Source: Mycobacterium sp. GA-2829 (lineage in GTDB: Bacteria; Actinomycetota; Actinomycetes; Mycobacteriales; Mycobacteriaceae). Taken from it: a DNA stretch of 64,000 nucleotides. The notes under the pieces are model-generated. The model was not told the origin of the DNA, did not search any database, and worked only from the letters and a program-made list of their open reading frames with translations. The position numbers and the translations under genes are program-made. Shown here one piece after another: positions 35,140 to 45,943 of this stretch; position 1 is the stretch's first letter, and the number at the start of each line of letters is the position of its first letter. Location of the stretch: contig NZ_LQIT01000020.1 of the NCBI RefSeq assembly GCF_001499965.1, forward strand, positions 1 through 64,000, written 5' to 3'.

Positions 35140-35638
35140 GCTCGCCCTCTCCTGGCGCGGCCAGTGCCGCACGTCGCTGGTCCAGCCAGCTCTGCAAGAT
35201 CCCCACCGCCGCGACCTGGTCGATCATCGCCCGCTGCCCCTTGGCGCGGACGCCCGCCTCGCGCAGCGAACGCTGCGCGGACACGGTGGTGAGTCGTTCG
35301 TCGGCCATCCGCACCGGTACCGGCGCGATCCGCCGGGCGAGTGCCTCGGCGACGTCGATCGCATCGTGTGCGGCGGGTCCGGTGCGGTCAGCCAGGGTGC
35401 GCGGCAACCCGACGACGACCTCGACGGCCTCCAGTTCGGCCACCAGTTGCGCGAGCCGCCGGACGTGTCTGCCGGAGCGTTCCCGTCGCACGGTCTCGAC
35501 CGGTGTGGCCAGCACCCCGTCGGGGTCGCTGGAGGCGACGCCGATCCGCACGCTGCCGACGTCCACTCCGAGACGCCTGCCGCGGCCCGGGTCGCCCTCC
35601 CCGGGGCGGTCCGGGAGGCGGTGGTCGCTGTCGGTCAC
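35132..35638 (-). CDS. ruvX: Holliday-junction-resolvase-like RuvX/YqgF
   Basis: 168 aa, RNase H-like fold with acidic residues in [13 protein letters not shown], in VVVGLPRTL (position of a conserved acidic/Gly turn) and MADERLTT. Family members take part in pre-16S rRNA 5' processing and possibly junction resolution. The N-terminus has an extra Asp/Arg/Gly-rich stretch of about 20 residues. It lies 5 nt after alaS and overlaps mltG, forming an alaS-ruvX-mltG-aroE chain. Confidence 0.95.
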   Translation of the reverse strand: MTDSDHRLPDRPGEGDPGRGRRLGVDVGSVRIGVASSDPDGVLATPVETVRRERSGRHVRRLAQLVAELEAVEVVVGLPRTLADRTGPAAHDAIDVAEALARRIAPVPVRMADERLTTVSAQRSLREAGVRAKGQRAMIDQVAAVGILQSWLDQRRAALAAPGEGEHG

Positions 35639-35643
35639 GGAGG

Positions 35644-38337
<2,694 letters not shown>

Positions 38338-38435
38338 GTCTGAGGCATCCTTAATCGGCTCGGGTGATTCGACCGATCCACAGTACCCGCCGCCTGCTGA
38401 CGGCTGTCAGGTCGACGACTCGCTGATGTCTCGGC

Positions 38436-38837
38436 TCATGCCCCGAGGAAGCTCAACCGCACGTTGCGGTGCGGATTGTCGCTGTTGAGGTCGACGAGCA
38501 CCACGCTCTGCCATGTGCCGAGCAGCGGCTCGCCCGCCTGCACCGGCAGCGTCACCGACGGGGAGATCAGCGCGGGCAGCACATGGTCGGCGCCGTGGCC
38601 GGGAGAGCCGTGCGCGTGCCGGTAGCGGTCGTCGCGCGGCAGCAGCCGCTCGAGCGTGTCGAGCAGGTCGTCGTCGGACCCGGATCCGGTCTCGATGAGC
38701 GCCACCCCCGCCGTGGCGTGCGGGACGAAGACGTTGCACAGGCCGTCCCGGCGCGATCGACAGAACGACCGGACGGCGTCGGTGAGGTCGACGAGCCGCC
38801 GCCGCGAGGTGTCGACGTCGAGCAGATCGGTGTCCAT
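38436..38837 (-). CDS. YjbQ/UPF0047 family protein (secondary thiamine-phosphate synthase-like)
   Basis: 133 aa, matches the YjbQ family: [16 protein letters not shown], then [19 protein letters not shown], then [12 protein letters not shown]. Family proteins show weak thiamine-phosphate synthase activity in vitro, but the physiological role is open. It occupies the Rv2556c position next to alaS. ATG lies 6 nt after TAGGCT (38844-38849), so it probably has its own leaderless transcript. Confidence 0.9.
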   Translation of the reverse strand: MDTDLLDVDTSRRRLVDLTDAVRSFCRSRRDGLCNVFVPHATAGVALIETGSGSDDDLLDTLERLLPRDDRYRHAHGSPGHGADHVLPALISPSVTLPVQAGEPLLGTWQSVVLVDLNSDNPHRNVRLSFLGA

Positions 38838-38953
38838 GTGGCCAGCCTACGAGCGGACGCGCCGGACCATTGCCTGGCCACGGCGGGCGGAGGACAGTGA
38901 GGTGTACCGGTGGCGCCACCGGGGCGCTGCCCCGACACCCGAGGGGGTGTGCA

Positions 38954-39574
38954 GTGTTCGCACGCTCAACCACCATCGACGCCCGCCCGGACGCCGTCGA
39001 CGCCGGAATCGCCCATGTGCGCGACCACGTGGTGCCCGCCGTCGGCGAGATCGACGGCTGCGTGGGGCTGTCGCTGATCGCCCACCGCGAATCGGGCCGC
39101 TGCATCGTCACCTCGGCCTGGGAGTCGCAGGAAGCGATGCGGGCCTCGGCCGAGCGGGTGCGCCCGCTACGCGACGGGGCGGCCGCGACGTTCGGCGGGA
39201 TTCCCATGGTCGACGAGTGGGAGATCGCGGTGCTGCACCGCGACCACAGCTCGCACGACGGAGCCGCGGTGCGGGCGACGTGGCTGCGGGCCCGGCCCGA
39301 TCAGTTCGACCGGGCGGTCGACTTCTACCGCAGCGAGGTGCTGCCCGCTCTCGAACAGCTCGAGGGGTTCTGCAGTGCCAGCCTGATGATCGATCGGGCC
39401 ACCGGGCGGGCGGTGTCGTCGACGTCATTCGCCGACATGGCCGCCATGGAGCGGACCCGCGATGCGGCCCGGTCGCTGCGCACGGCCCGGCTGCGCGATC
39501 TCGGCGCCGACCAGCTCGACGTCGGCGAGTTCGAACTGGCGATCTCGGGCCTGCGCGTGCCCGAAATGGTCTGA
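38954..39574 (+). CDS. Two-repeat dimeric alpha/beta-barrel protein (Rv2557/Rv2558-like)
   Basis: 206 aa made of two copies of a ferredoxin-like alpha/beta module. About residues 1-95 and 108-206 align with each other: compare [20 protein letters not shown] with [20 protein letters not shown], and the following GCVGLSLI with GFCSASLM. The fold is like antibiotic-biosynthesis monooxygenases, but no catalytic residues can be assigned. M. tuberculosis has two adjacent paralogs here that respond to starvation; only one copy is present in this window. GTG 38954 is chosen because it follows a purine-rich GAGGGGG; an upstream TTG is possible. Confidence 0.8.
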   Translation: MFARSTTIDARPDAVDAGIAHVRDHVVPAVGEIDGCVGLSLIAHRESGRCIVTSAWESQEAMRASAERVRPLRDGAAATFGGIPMVDEWEIAVLHRDHSSHDGAAVRATWLRARPDQFDRAVDFYRSEVLPALEQLEGFCSASLMIDRATGRAVSSTSFADMAAMERTRDAARSLRTARLRDLGADQLDVGEFELAISGLRVPEMV

Positions 39575-39647
39575 GTCATTTGACGGAATCGTTTATTACG
39601 TCTTTCTCACGGGTATCTCCGCTGCACCCACACCTCTTGGAGGAGCC

Positions 39648-39956
39648 ATGACAGTCACCGGACTTATCAGCGCAATACTCATCGGCATCGTCGTCGGTGT
39701 GCTCGCCCGCCTGCTGCTGCCCGGCAAGCAGAACATCGGCATGATCGTGACGATTTTGGTCGGCATCGTGTCGGCACTCATCGGCACCGCCGTCGCGCGC
39801 GCGCTCGGCCTGCCGACCGCCACCCGCGGCGTCGACTGGATCGAACTGCTGGTCCAGGTGGTCGTTGCCATGATCGGTGTGGGCCTGGTGGCCTCACTGA
39901 TGGGCCGCCGCCGCGGCGGGATGATGGGGGGCCGCCGGCGCACGATGATGCGCTAG
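39648..39956 (+). CDS. GlsB/YeaQ/YmgE family small membrane protein
   Basis: 102 aa, three hydrophobic helices (about 3-25, 31-53 and 66-86) and an Arg/Met/Gly-rich tail after residue 87. The family name transglycosylase-associated reflects context, not activity; homologs are general-stress-induced envelope proteins. The start has a strong GGAGG. A perfect hairpin follows, and the gas-vesicle operon converges from the other side. Confidence 0.88.
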   Translation: MTVTGLISAILIGIVVGVLARLLLPGKQNIGMIVTILVGIVSALIGTAVARALGLPTATRGVDWIELLVQVVVAMIGVGLVASLMGRRRGGMMGGRRRTMMR

Positions 39957-39979
39957 TACTCGATCGAACAGACCCCGGC

Positions 39980-40009
39980 GAGCCCGGCTGACATCCGTCA
40001 GCCGGGCTC
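39980..40009. terminator. Terminator hairpin shared by YeaQ-like gene and gvp operon
   Basis: A perfect 13-bp stem (39980-39992 with 39997-40009) closed by a 4-nt loop, extendable by CCCCG/CGGGG beyond a small bulge. The gvpK stop codon (39998-40000) lies inside the right arm. Confidence 0.82.
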
Positions 40010-40300
40010 TCGGGGTAACAGGGGTCCCAGTGGGCCGAGGTCGATGTTGAGATCCTCTGGGGTGAGCCCGAAATGCTCCCGCAACTCCTCCATCTTCTCC
40101 TCGAGCAGCATGAGCGTGGTGCCGATGCGTTCGATCTGCTCGTCGGTGAGGTCCCCGTTGTCGACCCGTCGGATCGCCTGCCGTTCCATCAGCTGACGCA
40201 GCAGTTCGACCAGGGTGAGCACCAGGCTGACGAGCCCGCGCTCCACGCTCTCCGGATCGGAGTTGATGCGTTGGCGGGGCGCCGGTTCCGGCTGCGTCAT
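39998..40300 (-). CDS. gvpK: Gas vesicle protein GvpK
   Basis: 100 aa, matches GvpK: RINSDPESVERGLVSLVLTLVELLRQLMERQAIRR-type core, split here as SVERGLVSLVLTLVELLRQL followed by MERQAIRRVD and then LTDEQIERIG. The C-terminus ends in a short Pro/Leu segment. GvpK is required for vesicle formation in several organisms; its role is not settled. Last gene of the operon, overlapping the previous stop (ATGA); its stop codon lies inside the terminator hairpin. Confidence 0.93.
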   Translation of the reverse strand: MTQPEPAPRQRINSDPESVERGLVSLVLTLVELLRQLMERQAIRRVDNGDLTDEQIERIGTTLMLLEEKMEELREHFGLTPEDLNIDLGPLGPLLPREPG

Positions 40301-40482
40301 TCGGAGCCCAGCAGGGTGCCGACCGAGGAGATCAACGTGCGCAGCGAGATCACGACCATGTCGACGTCGGCGATCGACAGCGTGATGTCGCCGCTGATCA
40401 CCACCCCGCCCGCGAGTACCCGGTCCAGCAGGTCGACCAGGGCGACCTCCCGGGTGTCGTCGGCGGGCACCACCTCGTTCAT
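40297..40482 (-). CDS. gvpS: Short GvpA-family protein at the gvpS position
   Basis: 61 aa, a minimal GvpA/J/S/M-family chain: VDLLDRVLAGGVVISGDI and then MVVISLRTLISSV. It lies between gvpL and gvpK, exactly where gvpS sits in Streptomyces gas-vesicle operons. It overlaps both neighbours by ATGA. It probably nucleates or caps the vesicle rather than forming the main shell. GvpS rather than GvpJ is inferred from position. Confidence 0.75.
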   Translation of the reverse strand: MNEVVPADDTREVALVDLLDRVLAGGVVISGDITLSIADVDMVVISLRTLISSVGTLLGSE

Positions 40483-41252
40483 CCGCTCACCACGTCCCCG
40501 GCGAACGAGTACGGCGGCCATGGCCCGGTGATCTCCAGCTCGATGCCCGCGGTGTCGCGGGCGAGTTCGTCGACGAGCGCCCGGAATTCCGCGACCCGAA
40601 CGTCGTCGACCAGGTAGGTGCCGTTGAGCACGGTCCACCCTGCGCGCTCCGACAACCTGTTGTCGGCCACCGGTTTCCGTTTGCCGTCTGTCGCGCAGCG
40701 CAGCAGCAGGGTGTGGATGCGCTCGGCGGCGGCAGCCGCCGCACCGTGGGCGAGCTCCCGGTGCTCGAGGGCCCGTTTGCGCCGCAACAGGTACGCCGTG
40801 CCGGACCGTTCGGTCACCGGATCCTCCTGCGGTACCAGCGCATTCGCGTCGGCGCACGCCCGCACACCGAGCTCCACCCGCCCGCTGACGCGCGCCAGGG
40901 CCGCGTGGAACTCCGCGCGCCGCCCGGTGAGCAGGTCGCCGACGCGGTCGTGGGTGAGGTAGACCGTCGTCATCCGCACCGGGATCACGGGGCCGGAGCG
41001 GGCGACGGCGGTGATCACGGCGTCGTGGGCCCGCGCCTTGGCGGCCAGCCAGTCGAGGTCTTCGAGGTTGCGGCGCAACGCGTCCTGGCCGAAGTCGGCG
41101 AGCGGGACGGTGCCGACGACCGCGGCGAGGTCACCGCCCTCGACCGCGCGGACGGGTTCGTCGGCGACGCCGCGCAGCCCGCGGACACGTTCGTCCGCGC
41201 CGTCGCCGACGACGATCGCGTACAACCAGACGCCCGTCGCCTCAGAGCTCAT
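40479..41252 (-). CDS. gvpL: Gas vesicle protein GvpL (GvpL/GvpF family)
   Basis: 257 aa. Start GVWLYAIVVGD and the central VIPVRMTTVYLT are typical of the GvpL/F family, as is the C-terminal GIELEITGPWPPYSF. These proteins bind GvpA and probably act as assembly chaperones. ATG 41252 overlaps the gvpJ stop by 11 nt. The GvpF copy in this operon is at 42200-42961. Confidence 0.93.
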   Translation of the reverse strand: MSSEATGVWLYAIVVGDGADERVRGLRGVADEPVRAVEGGDLAAVVGTVPLADFGQDALRRNLEDLDWLAAKARAHDAVITAVARSGPVIPVRMTTVYLTHDRVGDLLTGRRAEFHAALARVSGRVELGVRACADANALVPQEDPVTERSGTAYLLRRKRALEHRELAHGAAAAAAERIHTLLLRCATDGKRKPVADNRLSERAGWTVLNGTYLVDDVRVAEFRALVDELARDTAGIELEITGPWPPYSFAGDVVSG

Positions 41253-41613
41253 CCTCGGTCTCCGCGTATTGCGCGGCGACGGCGCGGCGTTCACCGTTAC
41301 CCGCCTCGAGCGCCTCGATCCGTTCGCGCAGCCGGTCGTTCTCCACCTGCAGGTTCGACGCCTTGCTGGACAGCCACGGATCGCTCTCCCACCAGTCGAT
41401 GCCGACCTCGCGTGCGGTGTCGAGTGAGGCGATCACGAGACGCAGCTTGATCGTGAGCAGTTCGATGTCGAGGAGGTTGACCCGGATGTCGCCGGCGATC
41501 ACGATGCCCTTGTCGAGCACGCGTTCCAGGATGTCGCCGAGGTTGGTCGACGACTGCGAGGCGCCGAGACCGCGTGGGGCCGGCGCGAATGAGTCGTCAC
41601 CCGCCAGCGTCAC
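41242..41613 (-). CDS. gvpJ: Gas vesicle protein GvpJ (minor GvpA-like)
   Basis: 123 aa. The GvpA-like core (about 25-75) reads LERVLDKGIVIAGDIRVNLL then IELLTIKLRLVIASLD, followed by WWESDPWL, which is typical of the J/M branch rather than the main shell protein. The C-terminal half (from about 80) is a predicted coiled coil. GTG start overlaps the gvpO stop in GTGA. Confidence 0.85.
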   Translation of the reverse strand: MTLAGDDSFAPAPRGLGASQSSTNLGDILERVLDKGIVIAGDIRVNLLDIELLTIKLRLVIASLDTAREVGIDWWESDPWLSSKASNLQVENDRLRERIEALEAGNGERRAVAAQYAETEDEL

Positions 41614-41933
41614 CCGAGACCACCCCCGTTGGTCTCGGTGGTCTGGCCGCGCATGTACCGGCGGGTCCGCCGGTAGGTGAGCAGTTCGCCGTCGACGTCG
41701 AGTTCGACCTCGTAGAGCGCGAGGATGTCCGACGAGGACGGGATGCGGTGATCCTCCACCACTTCGATCTCGACGACCCAACCGCCGCTCTCGGTCGGGG
41801 CCACCGACGTGGTCTGCACCGCGTCGCGTCCCGTCATGTCGGTGATGTGCTCACGAGCCAGATCCACCGCTTCCCGCGCGGTCAGCGGCGGTGGTTCGGT
41901 GTCACTCGGCCGCGTGCGCGTGCGTTCTGCCAT
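41610..41933 (-). CDS. gvpO: Gas vesicle protein GvpO
   Basis: 107 aa. A charged N-terminus is followed by the GvpO domain with GGWVVEIEVVEDHRIPSSSD, LALYEVELD and GELLTYRRTRRYMRG. In Streptomyces operons gvpO precedes gvpA; here it sits between gvpG and gvpJ, so the operon has been rearranged. GvpO may be regulatory or an assembly factor. Confidence 0.9.
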   Translation of the reverse strand: MAERTRTRPSDTEPPPLTAREAVDLAREHITDMTGRDAVQTTSVAPTESGGWVVEIEVVEDHRIPSSSDILALYEVELDVDGELLTYRRTRRYMRGQTTETNGGGLG

Positions 41934-41938
41934 TCACC

Positions 41939-42196
41939 TCACCCGTCTTCCGGGGTCGTCGTCTCCGGCGCCTTCGGGGTCAGCCGCTCTTGGAGGATCT
42001 CGCGCTGAGCGGCCTTCTCCTCCTCGGCGGAGATCTCGCCGCTCTCCCGGGCCTCCTCGAGCGCTTCGAGTTGACGACGCGTCCGCGCCGGATCGTTGAG
42101 TTCCTGTTCGACCTGACGCTGGATGACCTCGGCCAGCGAGATCACCCCGCGGACCGGCAGCAGCGGGGCCAGCGCGATCGCCGAGAACAGACCCAT
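41939..42196 (-). CDS. gvpG: Gas vesicle protein GvpG
   Basis: 85 aa. It has the N-terminal signature LLPVRGVISLAEVIQRQVEQ and a C-terminal EEARESGEISAEEE helix, which is the standard GvpG pattern. GvpG is a small, mostly helical assembly accessory that interacts with GvpF/L. It follows gvpF after 3 nt, and gvpO starts 5 nt after its stop. Confidence 0.92.
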   Translation of the reverse strand: MGLFSAIALAPLLPVRGVISLAEVIQRQVEQELNDPARTRRQLEALEEARESGEISAEEEKAAQREILQERLTPKAPETTTPEDG

Positions 42197-42199
42197 CGC

Positions 42200-42961
42200 T
42201 CACCCCGCCGGTTGGGCGGTGACGACGAAGTCGTACGGCGCCATCGGACCGAGGAGTTTCACATCGACGCGGCCCTCGGCGTTTCCGGCCAGCTCGTCGA
42301 CGACGGCTTCCAGGTCGGCCTGCGACTTCACCTCGGCCAGCACGGCGACGTTGATCGCATCCCACTCGTGGGTGGGTTCGCGGACGTTGACCGTCAGGCC
42401 TGCGGCCTCGAGCGCCTGAACGGCCGTCGCGGTGTCGGCCTGCCGTTTGGCCTCGATCGTGTTGGCGATCAGCTCGCCGAGCGCCATCCGCGAATCGCGG
42501 GTCGCCTCTTCGGGTTTGGCTTTGATGTCATCGCGTAACGCCCGCGCCTGGTCGCTCTCCTCGAGGAGGTCGCGCAGGAACGTGTCCTCGTCGTAGCGGC
42601 CCTTGACCATGTACTGCGCGTGCCCCTCGAGTTTGTCGAGAGTGCCGCGGAACTCGTCGTGGTGTTCGCGCAGCAGTTCGGCGGCGACGGCGTCGGCATC
42701 GGTCACGACCGCACCGAAACGCAGCGGGAGCACCGGCGCGACGGCGGCGGTACCGTCCAGCAGGTTCGCGTGCGCGCGCAGATCGTCCGGGGTGCCGAGT
42801 GGATGATCCGTCGGGATCGGGCTGACCAGCGCGGCGATGTCGCCTTCGCGGACGACTTCCACCTTCGCCGGCGGATCGCCGACCCCGACGGCGTCCTCCT
42901 CGGCCTCCACGTCACCGGGGACGATGCCGTACACGTAGATCGCTTGTTCCGGCGTGCTCAT
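42200..42961 (-). CDS. gvpF: Gas vesicle protein GvpF
   Basis: 253 aa, GvpL/F family: [10 protein letters not shown] at the N-terminus, [12 protein letters not shown], and [17 protein letters not shown] near the end. The position directly after gvpA is that of gvpF in actinobacterial operons. ATG overlaps the gvpA stop (ATGA). Confidence 0.92.
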   Translation of the reverse strand: MSTPEQAIYVYGIVPGDVEAEEDAVGVGDPPAKVEVVREGDIAALVSPIPTDHPLGTPDDLRAHANLLDGTAAVAPVLPLRFGAVVTDADAVAAELLREHHDEFRGTLDKLEGHAQYMVKGRYDEDTFLRDLLEESDQARALRDDIKAKPEEATRDSRMALGELIANTIEAKRQADTATAVQALEAAGLTVNVREPTHEWDAINVAVLAEVKSQADLEAVVDELAGNAEGRVDVKLLGPMAPYDFVVTAQPAG

Positions 42962-43368
42962 CGGTCCTCCCTCCGGCTGCGCACCTTCGTCGCCTTGCGT
43001 GGCTCGTCGGGGTTCAACAAGCCGCCCAGCTTCTCCCCCGCCGCGTCCAGCACCCCCTGGGTCTTGCCCTTGGCCACGCCGCTGGTGGCGCCTTCGGCGA
43101 CGTCGCCGACCAGGCTGCCGAGGTCGGATTTGGGGTCCTCGTTGGCGATGTCGAGGCGGTTGACCGCCTCGGCGAAGCGCAGGTAGGTGTCCACGCTGGC
43201 GACCACCACGCGGGCGTCGATGGTCAGGATCTCGATGCCGACGATGGAGACCCGCACGTACGCGTCGAGCACCAGCCCCTTGTCGAGGATCGTGTCGATC
43301 ACGTCGGCGAGGCCGCTGGAGCTCGAGCCGCCGCCCGCGCCTCCGGCCGGCTGTATCGCGGTGGTCAT
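42958..43368 (-). CDS. gvpA: Gas vesicle structural protein GvpA, with C-terminal extension
   Basis: 136 aa. The shell-forming core is about residues 20-72: [20 protein letters not shown], then [20 protein letters not shown]. The remaining 60 residues are a Gly/Lys/Asp-rich tail with no hydrophobic segment. Extended GvpA proteins of this size are known in actinobacteria. Because it has the most canonical core of the three GvpA-family genes here, I take it as the main shell protein. It overlaps the upstream SRPBCC gene by ATGA. Confidence 0.9.
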   Translation of the reverse strand: MTTAIQPAGGAGGGSSSSGLADVIDTILDKGLVLDAYVRVSIVGIEILTIDARVVVASVDTYLRFAEAVNRLDIANEDPKSDLGSLVGDVAEGATSGVAKGKTQGVLDAAGEKLGGLLNPDEPRKATKVRSRREDR

Positions 43369-44351
43369 GCCCGGCTCCGTTCTGTTCGCGCTCGGCGTCG
43401 CGTCGGGGACGCGCCGCGGCTGCCCACGCGTCGGCGCTTCGGGGGCGGCTGTGTCTCGTCTTCGATGTCCTCCTCGTCGGTGGTGTCCTCGCTCGTGTCT
43501 TCCTCGCTCGTGTCTTCGGGCTGTTCGCTGCCGTCCGAGGTGACCTCCCCGTCGTGGATCTCGCCCGGCCAGCCCTGGATCTCCTCGGCGTTGAGGACGG
43601 CGTGCGCCATCACGTGCCGCTGGAAGTGCTTGAGTTCCAACCGGACCCGGCGGCCCTGGGCGCGCCACAGATTCCCGGTGCGCTCGAACAGGCCCTGGGG
43701 GTGGTATTCCAGCACGACGATGACGCGGGTCAGGTTCGGCGCGAGCTCGTGGAAGGTGATCGCCCCGTCGACGTAGCCCTTGTCGCCCTTGGAGCGCCAC
43801 ACGATGCGATCGTTGGGCACCTGCTCGGTGATCGTGGACTCCCAGCTGCGGTGGGACAGGAAGATCTGCGCCTTCCAGGTCAGCTTCTCGTCCGAGACCT
43901 GCTCGACCTGCTCGACCTTCTTCATGAACTTCGGGAAGTCGGCGAACTGCGTCCACTGGCGGTAGGCGAGGTCGACCGGCACCCCGACGTCGATCTGCTC
44001 GACGATGTTGGTGACCTTGAGCCCCTTGCCGCCGCCCTTGCCCTTACCGGTGATGGCCCCGGTGACGTTCTGCAGCGTCTCCTTGACCTTCTCCTTGGCG
44101 CCCGCGACGCCGCCGGCCACCGCCGACTTCACCGGCGAATCACCCGAGAGCAGTTTGTCGGCGCCGGTGGCCGCGGCGATCAGGCTGCCGCTGCCGCCGC
44201 TCTGGGCGTAGTCGCTCAGCCGCTGCGTGGTACCGCTGAGGCGGTTGGACATCGACGTCGCCGCGCGGTTGGCGAACGTGCCCGCCAGCGCCTGCAACGA
44301 CTCCTGCAACGGCCCCGACTGCTTGGGCGTGTCCTGGACTTTCTGCGCCAT
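43365..44351 (-). CDS. SRPBCC protein with polyampholyte tail, gvp cluster
   Basis: 328 aa. Residues 1-105 are Ala/Gly/Ser/Lys-rich and probably helical. Residues about 112-250 form an SRPBCC/polyketide-cyclase-type fold ([20 protein letters not shown], then [15 protein letters not shown]). Residues 277-300 are almost entirely Asp/Glu/Ser/Thr with a duplicated EDTSE, followed by an Arg-rich tail (303-328). Such SRPBCC genes occur with actinobacterial gvp operons; their role is unknown. ATG 44351 has GGTGAG upstream; a GTG at 44360 that would overlap the previous stop is an alternative. Confidence 0.82.
   Translation of the reverse strand: MAQKVQDTPKQSGPLQESLQALAGTFANRAATSMSNRLSGTTQRLSDYAQSGGSGSLIAAATGADKLLSGDSPVKSAVAGGVAGAKEKVKETLQNVTGAITGKGKGGGKGLKVTNIVEQIDVGVPVDLAYRQWTQFADFPKFMKKVEQVEQVSDEKLTWKAQIFLSHRSWESTITEQVPNDRIVWRSKGDKGYVDGAITFHELAPNLTRVIVVLEYHPQGLFERTGNLWRAQGRRVRLELKHFQRHVMAHAVLNAEEIQGWPGEIHDGEVTSDGSEQPEDTSEEDTSEDTTDEEDIEDETQPPPKRRRVGSRGASPTRRRARTERSRA
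43486..43515 (-). repeat. 15-bp tandem repeat x2 in SRPBCC gene tail
   Basis: TCCTCGCTCGTGTCT occurs twice without interruption (43486-43500 and 43501-43515, plus-strand reading) and encodes the repeated pentapeptide EDTSE on the minus strand. It is likely to vary in copy number between strains. Confidence 0.85.
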
Positions 44352-44356
44352 CGGTC

Positions 44357-45025
44357 TCACCGCCCGCGCCGGACCGGAGCCCGCTTGGTGGCCGAACGTC
44401 CGTGCCGGGCAGCCGAAGTCGCCGGCTCATCGGAGGCCGTCGCCCGTGCGGACCTGCGCATCGCCGCCTTCGCGGCGGTGGGTTGCCTGCTGGCACGTCG
44501 GCGCCGGGGCGGCTCGGGCTCGGGCTCCTCGTCGAGATCGAGATCGTCCTCGTCGGTGTCCTCGTCGAGGTCGAGTTCATCGGTCTCGTCGTACTCGTCG
44601 ACGTCCTCGACGGGTTCCGGCTCGGCCCGGCGACCGCGGCGCCGGCTCAGTCCCGTCACTCCGCCGAGGGTTTCGCCCACCCCGCCGACATTTTCGCCGA
44701 CGTCGTCGAGTACCTCGTCGGTGTCGACGACCGAGGTGACGTCCTGAAGGCGGTCGTTGAGCGCATTGACGCGTTGCGTCGCAGCTGCCAATGCGGCGGC
44801 CCGTGCGGCGCCCAGCAGCTCACCGCGCAACTGTTCGGTCAGCTGCGTGACGTCTGCGGACGCGCCGAGGGATTTCAGACCCTGTGCGGCGAGTTCGGTC
44901 GGTCCGGACGGGAACTTCCCGGTGAGCCCCGCGCCTGCGAGCATCAGCGCCAGCCGCATCTTGCGTGTCCGCCCGAGGAAGTACCCCGCGCCGACCGCCA
45001 CTGCCACCTTCATTCCGTTGGCCAT
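44357..45025 (-). CDS. Charged-tail membrane-associated protein heading the gvp operon
   Basis: 222 aa. An N-terminal hydrophobic pair (about residues 5-18 and 23-38, KMRLALMLAGAGL) may associate with membrane or vesicle. Residues 50-110 form an Ala-rich helix; 135-172 are a strongly acidic block; 173-222 are a basic, Ala/Arg/Lys-rich tail resembling histone-H1-like tails. Start ATG 45025 has GAGGAGG 5 nt upstream. I recognise no family beyond gvp-associated hypothetical proteins. Being first in the operon, with a good ribosome site, it is likely well expressed. Confidence 0.75.
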   Translation of the reverse strand: MANGMKVAVAVGAGYFLGRTRKMRLALMLAGAGLTGKFPSGPTELAAQGLKSLGASADVTQLTEQLRGELLGAARAAALAAATQRVNALNDRLQDVTSVVDTDEVLDDVGENVGGVGETLGGVTGLSRRRGRRAEPEPVEDVDEYDETDELDLDEDTDEDDLDLDEEPEPEPPRRRRASRQPTAAKAAMRRSARATASDEPATSAARHGRSATKRAPVRRGR

Positions 45026-45868
45026 GGTGTCCTCCTCGAATCCGACATGCCGCCATTCGGGTCGGACCACATCGAACGGTCTGTGAAATTGTTCCAATGA
45101 AATCAAACTACCCCGATCACCGAAATCGAATCACCGGAAAAGCCATTCGGCCGAGAACCCGTCAGCTTTGCCGTTGTCGCGCAGCCACGTACCGACACCG
45201 ACCTCGCCGTCGAAAATACGCAGTTCAGCGCTCATTTGTGCAGGTCCCGTCGCCCTCACCGCCAACCGGCGCGACAACCGACAGACACGCGCTCGCTGCT
45301 CATGTATTTGCCATTCTCACGGTGCTGCGTTTCTTTCCATGGCGGGTGCGCTTATTTGCGGCAAATTGCGATGATCATGACGACCTTCAGAATTGTATGC
45401 TTTTCGATTGCCGACCGCTGATCACCACGGATTCCAATTCGAAATACAGGCGGAATGGCGGTCACTGTGGCCACATAACGCACGCTCACCATTAACCTGC
45501 GCGAGGCCCGATACGGCGCGCCCGGCCCCGCCTCCTGGCGGCCCCCTTGTTCCGTTGCGCTGCAACGACTTCCGTGAACCCGTCAACGCAGGGTTCGCAA
45601 GAAGTCCAACAAAGCCCCGCTATCGACTTCGCCCGCATACCGCTGGACCACCACGACGCGAGTCGGCCGCCGCACCGCCGGGAAGCACAGTCAGTGACCC
45701 AGATCACACGGACCGCGACGCGATCCCGTCCTCGGGAGCGGCCCGTCTGAGCCCTTTGCGGGACGACCGGCCCGTTTTTGACGTCACCGTCTATTCGACT
45801 GCGTGTTTGCCCTCACTCGAACCGCAGTCAGCATAGGCTCGCCTATCTCGGCGTTGTAGTGTGCGGAC
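45026..45868. other. 843-bp intergenic region upstream of gvp operon
   Basis: No convincing gene: the short open frames here have no ribosome site or codon bias. The stretch is less GC-rich than its surroundings, especially 45090-45480. On the minus strand GGGGTA (45109-45114), preceded by GGTGAT 16 nt upstream, could be a SigF/SigB-like stress promoter for the gvp operon; this is weak. A 6-bp hairpin with a 3-nt loop lies at 45553-45567. The 3' part contains the promoter of the ligase leader ORF. Confidence 0.45.
45833..45862 (+). promoter_or_regulatory. Palindrome plus -10 element upstream of ligase leader ORF
   Basis: A perfect inverted repeat ATAGGC-TC-GCCTAT (45833-45846) overlaps the expected -35 region, and TAGTGT (45857-45862) is a good -10 hexamer ending 6 nt before a GTG. 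The palindrome suggests a dimeric repressor such as a TetR-type protein; no candidate regulator gene is adjacent. Confidence 0.5.
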
Positions 45869-45943
45869 GTGACGCACACGACCACCTCCGCCAACGCGAC
45901 TCAGTGCGCTGGCCGCCGCCCCTGCCGCCGGGGTCCGCGATGA
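45869..45943 (+). CDS. Possible leaderless 24-residue ORF coupled to the ligase gene
   Basis: A GTG-initiated ORF encoding 24 residues (Thr-rich start, then Cys13, Cys19 and five arginines). Its TGA overlaps the ATG of the ligase gene (ATGA). The GTG lies 6 nt after TAGTGT, the same geometry as other leaderless starts in the window. The ligase has no convincing Shine-Dalgarno of its own, so translation by re-initiation from this ORF is a reasonable model. It may simply be a ribosome-delivery leader rather than a functional peptide. Confidence 0.4.
   Translation: MTHTTTSANATQCAGRRPCRRGPR

Noticed and set aside
38338..38435. T-box leader upstream of alaS
   Set aside because: Only about 100 nt, with no T-box consensus or specifier stem.
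45775..45790. GCCCG followed by TTTTT as an intrinsic terminator
   Set aside because: The stem is short and mismatched, and no gene ends just upstream.
45140..45836. Several short plus- and minus-strand open frames in the gvp upstream region
   Set aside because: No ribosome sites, no third-position GC bias and no domain; treated as non-coding.
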